Numbered from the stretch's first letter, positions 28,309 through 39,126 are shown. The stretch is DNA of 64,000 nucleotides from Variovorax dokdonensis (GCF_030316895.1 NZ_JASZYV010000001.1:620001-684000); one strand, 5' to 3'. Program-made: numbers and translations. The notes: a model not told the origin generated them from the sequence alone.

Positions 28309-29820
28309 ATGGACCTGATCAACAACCTTTCCCTCGGCTTCGGCGTGGCCTTCACGGCCACCAACCTGCTGTATTGCCTGATCGGCTGCATTCTGGGCAC
28401 GCTGATCGGCGTGCTGCCCGGCATCGGCCCGGTGGCGACCATCGCCATGCTGCTGCCTGCCACGTACGCATTGCCGCCCGTGTCGGCGCTGATCATGCTG
28501 GCCGGCATCTACTACGGCGCTCAGTACGGTGGCTCGACCACGGCCATTCTGGTCAACCTGCCTGGCGAATCGTCCTCGGTCGTGACGGTGATCGACGGCT
28601 ACCAGATGGCGCGCAAGGGCAGGGCAGGCCCCGCGCTGGCGGCGGCTGGCCTGGGCTCCTTCTTCGCCGGCTGCGTGGGCACGCTGATCCTGGCCGCCTT
28701 CGCGCCGCCGCTGACCGAACTGGCCTTCAAGTTCGGCCCCGCCGAGTACTACTCGCTGATGGTGCTGGGCCTGATCGGTGCCGTGGTGCTGGCTTCGGGC
28801 TCGCTGCTCAAGGCTGTGGCCATGATCGTGCTGGGCCTGCTGCTGGGCCTGGTGGGCACCGACGTCAATTCGGGCGTGGCGCGTTTCTCGTTCGATGTGC
28901 CAGAACTCACCGACGGCATCGGCTTCGTGGCCATTGCCATGGGCGTGTTCGGCTACGGCGAAATCATCTCGAACCTGTCGCGCCCCGAAGAAGAGCGCGA
29001 GGTGTTCACCGCCAAGGTCACCGGCCTGTTCCCGACCAAGGAAGACTTCCGCAACATGATCCCGGCCGTCCTGCGTGGTACGGCGCTGGGTTCGTCGCTG
29101 GGCGTGCTGCCTGGCGGCGGCGCGCTGCTGTCCGCCTTCGCGGCCTACACGATCGAGAAGAAGACCAAGCTGCGTCCGGGCGAAGTGCCCTTCGGCAAGG
29201 GCAACATCCGCGGTGTGGCGGCGCCCGAGTCGGCCAACAACGCCGGTTCGCAAACCTCCTTCATTCCGCTGCTGACGTTGGGCATTCCGCCCAATGCCGT
29301 GATGGCGCTGATGGTGGGCGCGATGACCATCCACAACATCCAGCCGGGCCCGCAGGTGATGACCAGCAACCCCGAGCTGTTCTGGGGCCTGATCGCCTCG
29401 ATGTGGCTGGGCAATGCGATGCTCGTGATCCTGAACCTGCCGCTGATCGGCCTGTGGATCAAGCTGCTGTCGGTGCCTTATCGCTTCCTGTTCCCGTCCA
29501 TCGTGCTGTTCTGTGCGATCGGCGTGTACTCGACGAACAACAACACCTGGGACATCTGGATGGTGGGCGTCTTCGGCTTCATCGGCTATGCGTTCTATAA
29601 GCTCGGCTGCGAGCCGGCGCCATTGCTGCTCGGCTTCATCCTCGGGCCGATGATGGAAGAGAACCTGCGCCGCGCGCTGCTGCTGTCGCGCGGGGACTGG
29701 TCCGTGTTCGTCACGCGTCCGATCTCCGCCGGGCTTCTGGCCGCCGCGCTGCTGCTGCTGATCATCGTGCTGCTGCCGGCCGTGAAGGCCAAGCGCGAGG
29801 AAGCCTTCGTCGAGGATTGA
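28309..29820 (+). CDS. Tripartite tricarboxylate transporter large membrane subunit TctA
   Basis: 503 aa with about 12 helices. The two TctA signature loops are present: GVLPGIGPVATIAMLLP near residue 35-50 and GVLPGGGALLSAFAAY about 265-280, with the GIPPNAVMAL segment later. The protein is full length. Placed between tctB and the binding protein. The substrate is unknown; the following hydrolase, exporter and oxidoreductase genes hint at catabolism of an organic acid or peptide derivative. Confidence 0.96.
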   Translation: MDLINNLSLGFGVAFTATNLLYCLIGCILGTLIGVLPGIGPVATIAMLLPATYALPPVSALIMLAGIYYGAQYGGSTTAILVNLPGESSSVVTVIDGYQMARKGRAGPALAAAGLGSFFAGCVGTLILAAFAPPLTELAFKFGPAEYYSLMVLGLIGAVVLASGSLLKAVAMIVLGLLLGLVGTDVNSGVARFSFDVPELTDGIGFVAIAMGVFGYGEIISNLSRPEEEREVFTAKVTGLFPTKEDFRNMIPAVLRGTALGSSLGVLPGGGALLSAFAAYTIEKKTKLRPGEVPFGKGNIRGVAAPESANNAGSQTSFIPLLTLGIPPNAVMALMVGAMTIHNIQPGPQVMTSNPELFWGLIASMWLGNAMLVILNLPLIGLWIKLLSVPYRFLFPSIVLFCAIGVYSTNNNTWDIWMVGVFGFIGYAFYKLGCEPAPLLLGFILGPMMEENLRRALLLSRGDWSVFVTRPISAGLLAAALLLLIIVLLPAVKAKREEAFVED

Positions 29821-29840
29821 TCCTCCCCTGCGAACTCCCG

Positions 29841-29868
29841 AAGAACGGCACCGCAAGGTGCCGTTCTT
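29841..29868 (+). terminator. Strong hairpin between tctA and the binding-protein gene
   Basis: A perfect 12-base-pair stem, AAGAACGGCACC with GGTGCCGTTCTT, around a GCAA tetraloop. The sequence after it is TGCTTTG, not a full T-tract. It may be a weak terminator, a processing stop or a stabiliser that sets different levels for the membrane subunits and the abundant binding protein. Confidence 0.7.
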
Positions 29869-29908
29869 GCTTTGTGGGCAGCCGCCACCAATCAACGAGA
29901 ATCGAAGC

Positions 29909-30880
29909 ATGAAACGCAGAGCCCTCATCACCGCATCCCTGCTCGCCGCTGCCGCGGCCGCACCCTTCCAAGCCGCGCAAGCTCAGGACTATCCGGCCAG
30001 GCCGATCCGCCTCGTGGTGCCGTTCCCGGCCGGCGGGGCGACCGACCTGTTCGCGCGCACGCTGTCGCAGAAGCTGTCGGAAAAGCTCGGCGGCACGATC
30101 GTGGTGGACAACAAGCCTGGCGCCGGCGGTGCCATCGGCTCGTCGGCCGCAGCCAATGCCACGCCCGATGGGTACACGCTGCTGCTGGCCACCACCAGCA
30201 CGCACGCCATCGGCCCGCTCATCACCAAGACGCCCTACGACGTGGTGAGCGACTTCACGCCCATCGCCCACGTGGGCAATGCGCCGAGCATCATGCTGGT
30301 GCCCGTCGACTCGCCGGCCAAGTCGGTGCGCGAGTGGGTCGACTACGCCAAGGCCAACCCGGGCAAGCTCAACTACGCTTCGAGCGGCGTCGGCACCATC
30401 GTGCAGTTGACGGCGGAGCTGTTCAAGTCGCAGGCGGGCGTGTTCGTCACGCACATCCCTTACAAGGGCACGGCGCTGGCCATTCCTGACCTCATCAGCG
30501 GCAAGGTGGATGTGCTGTTCGACTCGCTGCCCACCGGCATGCCGCATGTGCGAGACGGCAAGCTTCGCGCGCTGGGTGTGACCTCGCTCAAGCGCAGCCC
30601 GCTGGCGCCGGATCTTCCAGCCATCGCGGAGACGCTTACGGGCTTCGAATCCAACACCTGGTTCGGTCTGTATGGCCCCAAGAGCCTGCCCGCCGACATG
30701 GTGGCGCGCCTGAACAAGGCGGCCAACGAAGCGCTGGCCGATCCGCAACTGCGCGAGAAGCTCTCGGGCCTGGGCATCGAACCCACCAGCGGTACGCCGC
30801 AGGATCTGGCCAAGCTGCAGGCGCAAGACAGCGCCAAGTGGAAGAAGATCATCACCGAACGCAAGATCACCAACGAATGA
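29909..30880 (+). CDS. Bug/TctC-family periplasmic solute-binding protein
   Basis: 323 aa. A signal peptide with a twin-Arg-free n-region (MKRRALITA) is cleaved near AQA-QDYP. The mature protein shows the Bug signature: PIRLVVPFPAGGATDLFAR, NKPGAGGAIGS, and the ligand-loop Asp region. Bug proteins bind mostly small carboxylates for TctAB. It shares a four-base overlap zone with the hydrolase that follows, so transporter and enzyme are co-made. Confidence 0.95.
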   Translation: MKRRALITASLLAAAAAAPFQAAQAQDYPARPIRLVVPFPAGGATDLFARTLSQKLSEKLGGTIVVDNKPGAGGAIGSSAAANATPDGYTLLLATTSTHAIGPLITKTPYDVVSDFTPIAHVGNAPSIMLVPVDSPAKSVREWVDYAKANPGKLNYASSGVGTIVQLTAELFKSQAGVFVTHIPYKGTALAIPDLISGKVDVLFDSLPTGMPHVRDGKLRALGVTSLKRSPLAPDLPAIAETLTGFESNTWFGLYGPKSLPADMVARLNKAANEALADPQLREKLSGLGIEPTSGTPQDLAKLQAQDSAKWKKIITERKITNE

Positions 30881-30891
30881 AGGCCGCGAGC

Positions 30892-32502
30892 ATGAACTTT
30901 GACTTCGCCAATCCCTACACCAGCACGCGCCTGCCGGTGTTCGCACGCAACGTGGTTTCCACCTCGCACCCACTGGCATCGCAGGCCGGCCTGCGCATCC
31001 TGCAGCAGGGCGGCAACGCGGTCGACGCTGCCATTGCCACCGCCGCCGTGATGACGCTGGTCGAGCCCGTGAGCAACGGCCTGGGCAGCGACGCCTTCTG
31101 CATCCTCTGGGACGGCAAGAAGCTGCACGGGCTCAATGCTTCGGGTTGCTCTGCGCAGGCATGGACGCCCGAGTACTTCAAGAAGAAGTACGGCGACGAT
31201 GCCGCCGCGCCGCCGCAGCGCGGCATCGACTCGGTCACCGTGCCGGGCGCGGTCGGCGCCTGGATGACCTTGTCCGAGCGCTTCGGCAAGCTGCCATTCG
31301 CCGACCTGATGGCGCCTGCGATCGAGGTGGCCGAGCGCGGCTACCTGATGCCGGTGGTGGTGCAGGAGAAATGGGCCGCCGCGACCCCGCTCCTGCAGTC
31401 GCAACCCGGCTTCGCCCAGGCCTTCCTGCCCTGGGGCCGTGCACCCAAGGTGGGCGAGCTGTTCAAGTTCCCGTCGGCTGCCCGTGCGCTCAAGGCCATT
31501 GCGCAGACGCGCGGCGAGGCTTTCTATCGTGGCGAGATCGCCCAAGCCATCGAGAAGTTCTCGAACGCCAACGGCGGTGCGCTCAAGGCCAGCGACCTGG
31601 CCAACTGGAAGCCCGAGTGGGTGGAGCCGATCTCGCGCGACTACCGCGGTCACACGCTGCACGAGATCCCGCCCAACGGGCAGGGCATCGCCGCGCTGAT
31701 CGCACTGGGCATCGTCGAGAAGTTCGACATGGCTTCGATGCCCGTCGACTCCGTGGCATCGCAGCACGTGCAGATCGAAGCCATGAAGCTGGCCTTCGCC
31801 GACGTGTACCGCTACGTGTCCGACCCATCGTCGATGGAGGTGACCCCCGCGCAAATGCTCGATGACGCCTACCTCGCATCGCGTGCCAAACTCATCGACA
31901 TGAAGAAGGCGCAGGACTTCAAGGCCGGCAACCCCGTCAAGGGCGGCACCATCTACCTCACGGCCGCTGACGAGAGCGGCATGATGGTCAGCTTCATCCA
32001 GAGCAACTTCATGGGCTTCGGCTCGGGTTGCGTGGAGCCCGAGTTCGGCATCAGCCTGCAGAACCGCGGCCATGGCTTCAGCCTCAACGCCGGCCCCAAC
32101 CAGGTGGCGCCGGGAAAGCGCCCCTTCCACACCATCATCCCGGCCTTCCTGACCAAGGACGGCCAGCCGGTGATGAGCTTCGGCGTCATGGGCGGCAACA
32201 TGCAACCTCAGGGCCACATGCAGACGCTGGTTCGCATGCTCGACTATGGCCAGAACCCGCAGGCCGCTTGCGATGCGCCGCGCTGGCGCTTCAACGCGGG
32301 GCTCGAGATCAACGTCGAGGCTGCGATGAACCCAGCCACCGTGCAGGGACTGGGCGATATGGGCCACCGCATGGAAGTCATCAACGACTCCTACCAGGAC
32401 TTTGGCGCCGGCCAGTTCATCTGGCGTGCCGGCGAGCCTTCGGTGGAAGGCTACGTCGCAGCCAGTGATCCGCGCCGCGACGGGCAGGCGGCAGGCTACT
32501 GA
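30892..32502 (+). CDS. Gamma-glutamyltransferase-family Ntn-hydrolase (cytoplasmic type)
   Basis: 536 aa from ATG 30892 (an in-frame ATG at 30877 overlaps the preceding stop). Belongs to the gamma-glutamyltranspeptidase superfamily: SHPLASQAGLRILQQGGNAVDAAIATA at the N-terminus (positions about 25-52), the self-cleavage Thr in VKGGTIYLTAADESG, and the late PRW-F-N region (DAPRWRF). The nucleophile context is GGTIYLT rather than the TTH of canonical GGT. There is no signal peptide, as in YwrD-type relatives. Probably an amidase or acylase acting on the imported substrate; specificity unknown. Confidence 0.88.
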   Translation: MNFDFANPYTSTRLPVFARNVVSTSHPLASQAGLRILQQGGNAVDAAIATAAVMTLVEPVSNGLGSDAFCILWDGKKLHGLNASGCSAQAWTPEYFKKKYGDDAAAPPQRGIDSVTVPGAVGAWMTLSERFGKLPFADLMAPAIEVAERGYLMPVVVQEKWAAATPLLQSQPGFAQAFLPWGRAPKVGELFKFPSAARALKAIAQTRGEAFYRGEIAQAIEKFSNANGGALKASDLANWKPEWVEPISRDYRGHTLHEIPPNGQGIAALIALGIVEKFDMASMPVDSVASQHVQIEAMKLAFADVYRYVSDPSSMEVTPAQMLDDAYLASRAKLIDMKKAQDFKAGNPVKGGTIYLTAADESGMMVSFIQSNFMGFGSGCVEPEFGISLQNRGHGFSLNAGPNQVAPGKRPFHTIIPAFLTKDGQPVMSFGVMGGNMQPQGHMQTLVRMLDYGQNPQAACDAPRWRFNAGLEINVEAAMNPATVQGLGDMGHRMEVINDSYQDFGAGQFIWRAGEPSVEGYVAASDPRRDGQAAGY

Positions 32503-33419
32503 TGAGCGAGGCCCTGGCCACGTCGTCCGACGACAAGCGACTGGGGCCAGGGCTGGTGCTGGCGACGCTGGGGGCGATTGCCTTCAGCGGCAAAGCCATC
32601 ATCGTCAAGCTGGCGTACCGCTACCAGGTGGATGCGGTCACGCTGATCATGCTGCGCATGCTGTTCGCATTGCCGCTCTTCGCCGCCATGGCCTGGTGGG
32701 CCGGGCGCGGCAAGCCGCCCCTGACACGACGCGACTGGCTCGGCGTGCTGGGCCTGGGCGTTTCGGGCTACTACCTCGCCAGCTTCCTCGACTTTGCGGG
32801 GCTGGCCTACATCAGCGCGAGCCTCGAGCGGCTGATCCTCTACCTCAACCCCACGCTGGTGCTGATGTTCGGCTGGTTCATGTACCGGCGCCGCATCACG
32901 CGCGGGCAAGTGGGGGCCATGGCCATCAGCTATGCGGGCGTGCTGCTCGTCTTCGGTCACGAGGCCGTGGCCGGCGCGACCAGCGAGGCGGCGTGGGGTG
33001 CACTGCTGGTGTTCCTGAGTGCGGTGAGCTATGCCGTCTACCTCGTGGCCAGTGGTGAGTTCGTCAAGCGCCTGGGTTCGCTGCGCCTGGTCGGTTTGGC
33101 CACCAGCGTGGCTTGCCTGCTGTGCATTGGCCAGTTCCTCCTGCTGCGTCCCATGAGCACGGCCTTCGACGTGGCGCCACAGGTGATCTGGCTGTCGGTG
33201 CTCAACGCCAGCCTGTGCACGGCCGTGCCGGTGCTGATGGTGATGATGGCCATCGAACGCATCGGGCCGGCGATGGCGGCGCAGACCGGCATGGTCGGCC
33301 CGATGTCGACCATCCTGATGGGTGTGGTCATTCTGGGCGAGCCCTTCACCGCCTGGATCGCAGCGGGTACGCTCCTGGTCATCGCGGGCATCTTCGTCTT
33401 CACGCGCGCAGGCCGCTGA
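32502..33419 (+). CDS. EamA/DMT-family permease
   Basis: 305 aa with ten predicted helices in two five-helix EamA repeats (first ending about residue 145, second beginning AAWGALLVFLSAVSYAVYLV). The signature segments SLERLILYLNPTLVLMFGWF and GPAMAAQTGMVGPMSTILMG mark the conserved fourth helices. The ATG shares a base with the preceding TGA. Such proteins usually export amino acids or metabolites; here it may remove a by-product of the hydrolase. Confidence 0.92.
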   Translation: MSEALATSSDDKRLGPGLVLATLGAIAFSGKAIIVKLAYRYQVDAVTLIMLRMLFALPLFAAMAWWAGRGKPPLTRRDWLGVLGLGVSGYYLASFLDFAGLAYISASLERLILYLNPTLVLMFGWFMYRRRITRGQVGAMAISYAGVLLVFGHEAVAGATSEAAWGALLVFLSAVSYAVYLVASGEFVKRLGSLRLVGLATSVACLLCIGQFLLLRPMSTAFDVAPQVIWLSVLNASLCTAVPVLMVMMAIERIGPAMAAQTGMVGPMSTILMGVVILGEPFTAWIAAGTLLVIAGIFVFTRAGR

Positions 33420-33470
33420 GCGCGCCCGCGCTTTCCTTTCTTCCTCAATCGATCGTCAGGAGCCATTCAC

Positions 33471-34259
33471 ATGGATCTGGGAATTTCCGGCCGCACGGCC
33501 TTGGTATGCGGCGCCAGCAAGGGGCTCGGCTATGGATGCGCGCTGGCGCTGGTGCGCGATGGCGTGAACGTCGTCATCGTCGCGCGCGGGCAAGAGGCCT
33601 TGGATGAAGCCGCCGCCCGGCTCAAGGCCGAGGCCACAGGCGGCGCCACCGCGCGCGCGGTCGCCACCGACATCACCACGGAGTCCGGCCGCGCCGCCGT
33701 CTTTGCCGTGCAGCGCGACTACGACATCGTCGTCACCAACGCGGGCGGCCCGCCGCCAGGCGACTTCCGCGAATGGGACCGCGAAGCATGGATGCGCGCC
33801 GTCGACGCCAACATGCTCACGCCCATCGAGCTGATCAAGGCCACCGTGGACGGCATGGCGCAGCGCGGCTTCGGGCGCATCGTCAACATCACCTCCAGCG
33901 CGGTCAAGGCGCCCATCGACATCCTGGGCCTGTCCAACGGGGCGCGCAGCGGCCTGACCGGCTTCGTGGCCGGCGTGGCGCGCAGCTCGCTGGCCTCGCA
34001 GGGCGTGACCATCAACAACCTGTTGCCCGGTGCGTTCGACACCGACCGCCTGCGCAACACCGCCATCGGCGCCGCAAAGAAGACGGGCCAAAGCATCGAG
34101 GCCATCCAGGAAGCGCGCAAGAAGACCATTCCCGCCCGGCGCTTCGGCACCGCCGAGGAATTCGGCGCCATCTGCGCCTTCTTGTGCAGCGTGCACGCCG
34201 GCTACATGACGGGGCAGAACGTGCTGGCCGATGGCGGGGCCTATCCGGGTACCTACTGA
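33471..34259 (+). CDS. Atypical short-chain dehydrogenase lacking the Tyr-Lys catalytic pair
   Basis: 262 aa SDR-fold protein. The nucleotide loop is CGASKGLGYG (about residues 13-22), NAGG follows strand 4 and Ser is present in NITSSAVK. Where classical SDRs have Tyr-x-x-x-Lys the sequence reads LGLSNGARSGL, so the catalytic Tyr and Lys are absent. A recognised subgroup of FabG-like SDRs has this LSN-AR pattern. The C-terminus DGGAYPGTY is family-typical. Catalysis by the usual mechanism is doubtful. Ends with a strong terminator. Confidence 0.9.
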   Translation: MDLGISGRTALVCGASKGLGYGCALALVRDGVNVVIVARGQEALDEAAARLKAEATGGATARAVATDITTESGRAAVFAVQRDYDIVVTNAGGPPPGDFREWDREAWMRAVDANMLTPIELIKATVDGMAQRGFGRIVNITSSAVKAPIDILGLSNGARSGLTGFVAGVARSSLASQGVTINNLLPGAFDTDRLRNTAIGAAKKTGQSIEAIQEARKKTIPARRFGTAEEFGAICAFLCSVHAGYMTGQNVLADGGAYPGTY

Positions 34260-34286
34260 TCGGCGCGTTGCGCGACCACACCAGGA

Positions 34287-34311
34287 GGGCCGGCCAGACC
34301 GGCCCTTTTTT
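34287..34311 (+). terminator. Rho-independent terminator after the atypical SDR gene
   Basis: Seven-base-pair stem GGGCCGG (34287-34293) with CCGGCCC (34299-34305), five-base loop and six T residues. It closes the tct-hydrolase-exporter-SDR transcript and separates it from the quinone oxidoreductase gene. Confidence 0.92.
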
Positions 34312-34380
34312 CGTGGGCCTGCGGCATGTTCGCATTCGTGGCACGATGCGCCGCTGCAAGACACCTACAAAGGAGATTTC

Positions 34381-35367
34381 GTGAAGAGCAAAGCCATTCG
34401 CATCGACCGCAACGGCGGCCCCGAGGAACTGAAGCTGGTGGAGGTCGACGTCGGCGAGCCAGGGCCGGGCGAGATCCGCGTGCGTCACCACGCGGTGGGC
34501 CTGAACTTCATCGACACCTACCAGCGCAGCGGTCTGTACAAGCTGCCGATGCCCCTGCAGCTGGGCATGGAAGCCGCCGGCGTGGTCGAGGCAGTGGGCG
34601 AGGGCGTGAGCCACCTCAAGCAGGGCGACCGCGTCGCCTACGCCAGCCAGCCGCCGGGCGCGTACTGCGAACTGCGCGTCATGCCCGCCCGCTGCGTGTG
34701 CCGGCTGCCCGACGCCATCGATTTCGAGACTGGCGCGGCCATGATGCTCAAGGGCCTGACCGCCCAATACCTGCTGAAGAAGACGCTGCCCGCCGAGGGC
34801 CTGGAGCCGGGGGACCACATCCTGTTCCACGCCGCCGCCGGAGGCGTGGGCCTGATCGCCTGCCAATGGGCCAAGGCGCTGGGCCTGCAACTGATCGGCA
34901 CCGCCGGCAGCGACGCCAAGTGCCAGCTTGCCCTGGACCATGGCGCCGCGCACTGCATCAACTACAGCACCGGCAACTTCGTCGAGAAGGTCAAGGAGAT
35001 CACCGGCGGCAAGGGCGTGAAGGTGGTGTACGACTCGGTGGGCAAGGACACCTGGCAAGGTTCCCTGGACTGCCTGCGGCCACTGGGTCTGCTGGCCGTG
35101 TTCGGCAATGGGTCGGGCCCGGTGCCGCCGATCGATCTCGGCCTGCTGGCTGGCAAGGGTTCGCTCTACATGACGCGCCCGACCTTGTTCACTCATCTGG
35201 CCACGCGCGAGAGCACCCAGGCCATGGCTAACGACCTGTTCGAGGTGGTGGGCAGCGGCGCGGTGAAGATCCCGATCGACCAGCGCTACAAGCTCGAGGA
35301 CGTGCAGCAGGCGCACCGCGATCTGGAAGCACGCAAGACCACGGGCTGCACCATCCTCACCTTGTGA
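34381..35367 (+). CDS. Zinc-independent quinone oxidoreductase (QOR family)
   Basis: 328 aa MDR-superfamily enzyme. GTG 34381 has an ideal AAGGAGATTTC upstream. The N-terminal GroES-like domain has LNFIDTYQRSGLY, characteristic of zeta-crystallin/QorA. The cofactor domain contains AAAGGVGLIACQWAK and YDSVGKDTW. The catalytic-zinc ligands of alcohol dehydrogenases are missing. It probably reduces quinones or enals with NADPH. The stop overlaps the LysR GTG (GTGA), so enzyme and regulator are coupled. Confidence 0.95.
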   Translation: MKSKAIRIDRNGGPEELKLVEVDVGEPGPGEIRVRHHAVGLNFIDTYQRSGLYKLPMPLQLGMEAAGVVEAVGEGVSHLKQGDRVAYASQPPGAYCELRVMPARCVCRLPDAIDFETGAAMMLKGLTAQYLLKKTLPAEGLEPGDHILFHAAAGGVGLIACQWAKALGLQLIGTAGSDAKCQLALDHGAAHCINYSTGNFVEKVKEITGGKGVKVVYDSVGKDTWQGSLDCLRPLGLLAVFGNGSGPVPPIDLGLLAGKGSLYMTRPTLFTHLATRESTQAMANDLFEVVGSGAVKIPIDQRYKLEDVQQAHRDLEARKTTGCTILTL

Positions 35368-36293
35368 AGCACGCGACGCTGCGGCAGCTGAAGGTATTCG
35401 AGGCGGTCGCGAGGCACCTGAGCTTCTCGCGCGCCGCCGAGGAGCTGCACCTGACGCAGCCCGCCGTTTCGACGCAGGTCGGCAAGCTGGAGGAGCATGC
35501 GGGCAACCCGCTGTTCGAGCAGTTCGGCAAGAAGATCTACCTCACGCCCGCCGGCAGCGAGTTGCTGACCATCACGCGAGCCATCATCGGGCAGTTCGAG
35601 GCGGCCGAGGCGGCGATGGCGCAATACCGCGGCGTCTCGGGTGGCAAGCTCAATGTGGCGGTAATCAGCGCGGGCGACTACTTCTTTCCGCGCCTGCTGG
35701 TGGAATTTGCCGGGCGGCATCGCGACGTGACGCTCAACTTCACGGTGCACAACCGGGCCGAGCTGCTGCGTCACATCAGCGAGAACCAGACCGACCTGGC
35801 GATCATGGTCCGTCCGCCGACCGACCTGGACACCATCAACCAGCCGTTTGCGCCGCATCCCTATGTGATCGCCGCACCGCCCGGGCATCCCCTGGCCGGC
35901 CAGCGGGGAATCTCGATGGAGCGCTTGCTGCGCGAGCCTTTCGTCGTTCGCGAGAAGGGCTCCGACACGCGCAATTCGATGGAGGAGGGCTTTGGCGCCC
36001 ACCTTTCGCAATTGCACGTGGCGATGGAAATCCGCAGCACCGAGACCATCAAGCAGGCCGTGATTGCCGGCATGGGCTTGAGCTTCATGTCGGCCCACAC
36101 GATCAGCCTGGAGCTGCGCACGGGCAGCCTGTGCGTGCTGGACGTCCAGGGCTTTCCGCTCATTCGCAACTGGTTCGTGGTGCACCGGCGCACCAAGCGC
36201 CTGCCTCCCGTGGCGCAAGCCTTCAAGGACTTTCTGCTGGCCGATGGCACTGCGCTGATCGCGCGCATCGTGCCGCTCGACTTCCCTTACTGA
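35364..36293 (+). CDS. LysR-family transcriptional regulator (CbbR-like)
   Basis: 309 aa starting with GTG. The winged HTH is clear: TLRQLKVFEAVARHLSFSRA then HLTQPAVSTQVGKLE. The effector domain resembles CbbR/RbcR-type LysR proteins (GDYFFPRLLVEFAGRHRDV; QAVIAGMGLSFMSAHT). It overlaps qor by four bases and lies 135 bases upstream of gcl in the same direction, so it may control gcl or the qor pair; LysR regulators of glyoxylate genes are known in related bacteria. No operator can be assigned. Confidence 0.93.
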   Translation: MKHATLRQLKVFEAVARHLSFSRAAEELHLTQPAVSTQVGKLEEHAGNPLFEQFGKKIYLTPAGSELLTITRAIIGQFEAAEAAMAQYRGVSGGKLNVAVISAGDYFFPRLLVEFAGRHRDVTLNFTVHNRAELLRHISENQTDLAIMVRPPTDLDTINQPFAPHPYVIAAPPGHPLAGQRGISMERLLREPFVVREKGSDTRNSMEEGFGAHLSQLHVAMEIRSTETIKQAVIAGMGLSFMSAHTISLELRTGSLCVLDVQGFPLIRNWFVVHRRTKRLPPVAQAFKDFLLADGTALIARIVPLDFPY

Positions 36294-36428
36294 GCGCGCC
36301 TGCCACCCGCAGTTTTCGCCGTTCCCCATTCCTGCGGGGAATAGACGTTATGCGCCCCACCCGGCTACCGCGGAAGGGCCTTCGCCGCGACCATTCAACC
36401 CACGCAACTACATTCGTGGAGACTGAAG

Positions 36429-38219
<1,791 letters not shown>

Positions 38220-38230
38220 TTTGAAATTTC

Positions 38231-38260
38231 TTGCGGAGCCCGGAAAAAATAGCCTATAAT
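38231..38260 (+). promoter_or_regulatory. Sigma-70 promoter of tRNA-Gly
   Basis: A -35 element TTGCGG (38231-38236) and a perfect -10 TATAAT (38255-38260) are separated by 18 bases, 12 bases before the tRNA 5' end. An A-rich spacer lies between them. It overlaps the end of gcl by none (gcl stops at 38219). Confidence 0.85.
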
Positions 38261-38271
38261 CTGAGGCTCAC

Positions 38272-38347
38272 GCGGGAATAGCTCAGTTGGTAGAGCGCAA
38301 CCTTGCCAAGGTTGAGGTCGACGGTTCGAGACCGTTTTCCCGCTCCA
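38272..38347 (+). tRNA. tRNA-Gly (anticodon GCC)
   Basis: 76 bases with encoded CCA. Acceptor arms GCGGGAA (38272-38278) and TTCCCGC (38337-38343) pair fully, the D-arm is GCTC-AGTTGGTAGA-GCGC-like, the anticodon stem CAACC/GGTTG encloses TTGCCAA with GCC at 38305-38307, and the T-arm contains GGTTCGAGACC. It has its own promoter and terminator. Confidence 0.98.
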
Positions 38348-38360
38348 AATTCGAAGAAGC

Positions 38361-38389
38361 AAAAGGCCACCCAACCGGGTGGCCTTTTT
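38361..38389 (+). terminator. Rho-independent terminator of tRNA-Gly
   Basis: Eight-base-pair GC-rich stem GGCCACCC (38365-38372) with GGGTGGCC (38377-38384), AACC loop, preceded by four A and followed by TTTTTGTTTT. The flanking A and T runs allow it to work in both directions. Confidence 0.93.
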
Positions 38390-38535
38390 GTTTTGCGGCG
38401 GCCATTCCTTGCAGGCCGCGATGCTCGACATCAATACTGATGGCGGCCCCGAGCGCCTTCCAGTAGGCTCCATCCCGCGCCGATGCCTTGCGCCGAAAGC
38501 ATCCAGAGCGCGTGGATCATCAGAGGGCTTCAGCA

Positions 38536-38955
38536 GTGCTTCCGTTACTCACCTCGCTCTTCGCGACCGTCGTGCTGCTCGTGTGGATGGGCTTTTTCAT
38601 GATGGGCTCGCTGCCGCTCCTGGTGCTCAAGCACGACACCCCGCTGGACGCGCGCTTTATCCGAGGTCTGTTCAACGTCTACTACGTGGCGGTGACGCTG
38701 ACGGCGAGCGCGGCAGCGCTGAGCTTTGCCTGGACCGGCAATGCTGCCTTTGCCGTGGGCATGGGTTTTGTCGCCACCCTGGCGTTTGCGTTGCGCCGTT
38801 GGATCGTCATACCGCGCATGGATGTGCTGCGCGACTCAATCCCGGCGAGCGACGCGTCGATCTTTCAGTTCCGACGACTTCATGTCGTGGGGATGGTCCT
38901 GAACGTGACGCAACTGGGTACCGTTGCCTGGTCGTTGACCAAGCTGGCCTTGTAG
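38536..38955 (+). CDS. Small integral membrane protein, DUF4149-like
   Basis: 139 aa from GTG 38536 (GAGGG nine bases before it). Four predicted helices: LLTSLFATVVLLVWMGFFM, a second around YYVAVTLTASAAALSFAW, a third AFAVGMGFVATLAFAL and a fourth near the C-terminus. Between helices 3 and 4 lie the patterns PRMDVLRDS and FRRLHVVGMVLN, which resemble DUF4149-type proteins, but the match is by eye only. Function unknown. Confidence 0.65.
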   Translation: MLPLLTSLFATVVLLVWMGFFMMGSLPLLVLKHDTPLDARFIRGLFNVYYVAVTLTASAAALSFAWTGNAAFAVGMGFVATLAFALRRWIVIPRMDVLRDSIPASDASIFQFRRLHVVGMVLNVTQLGTVAWSLTKLAL

Positions 38956-39126
38956 CGTGCCGCGATCATCGAGCCTTGGTTGCATCATGCGACTGGCGGC
39001 CATCGATGCGGATCGATGCGCTTGACCCGGCCCCTGCGGCCACCTGTATGGCGCCCGCCGAAAGGTGAGAAGTTCATTGAATGCGTGTGACCTTGGGAGG
39101 CACGACGCTGAAATGGAGATTGAGCG

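Noticed and set aside
36322..36341. TTCCCC/GGGGAA hairpin before gcl as a riboswitch or operator
   Set aside because: Six base pairs only, no match to a known riboswitch, and no second copy nearby.
38272..38347. tRNA-Gly as a proven attachment site of an island
   Set aside because: No direct repeat of the tRNA 3' end was found at the far side of the accessory stretch.
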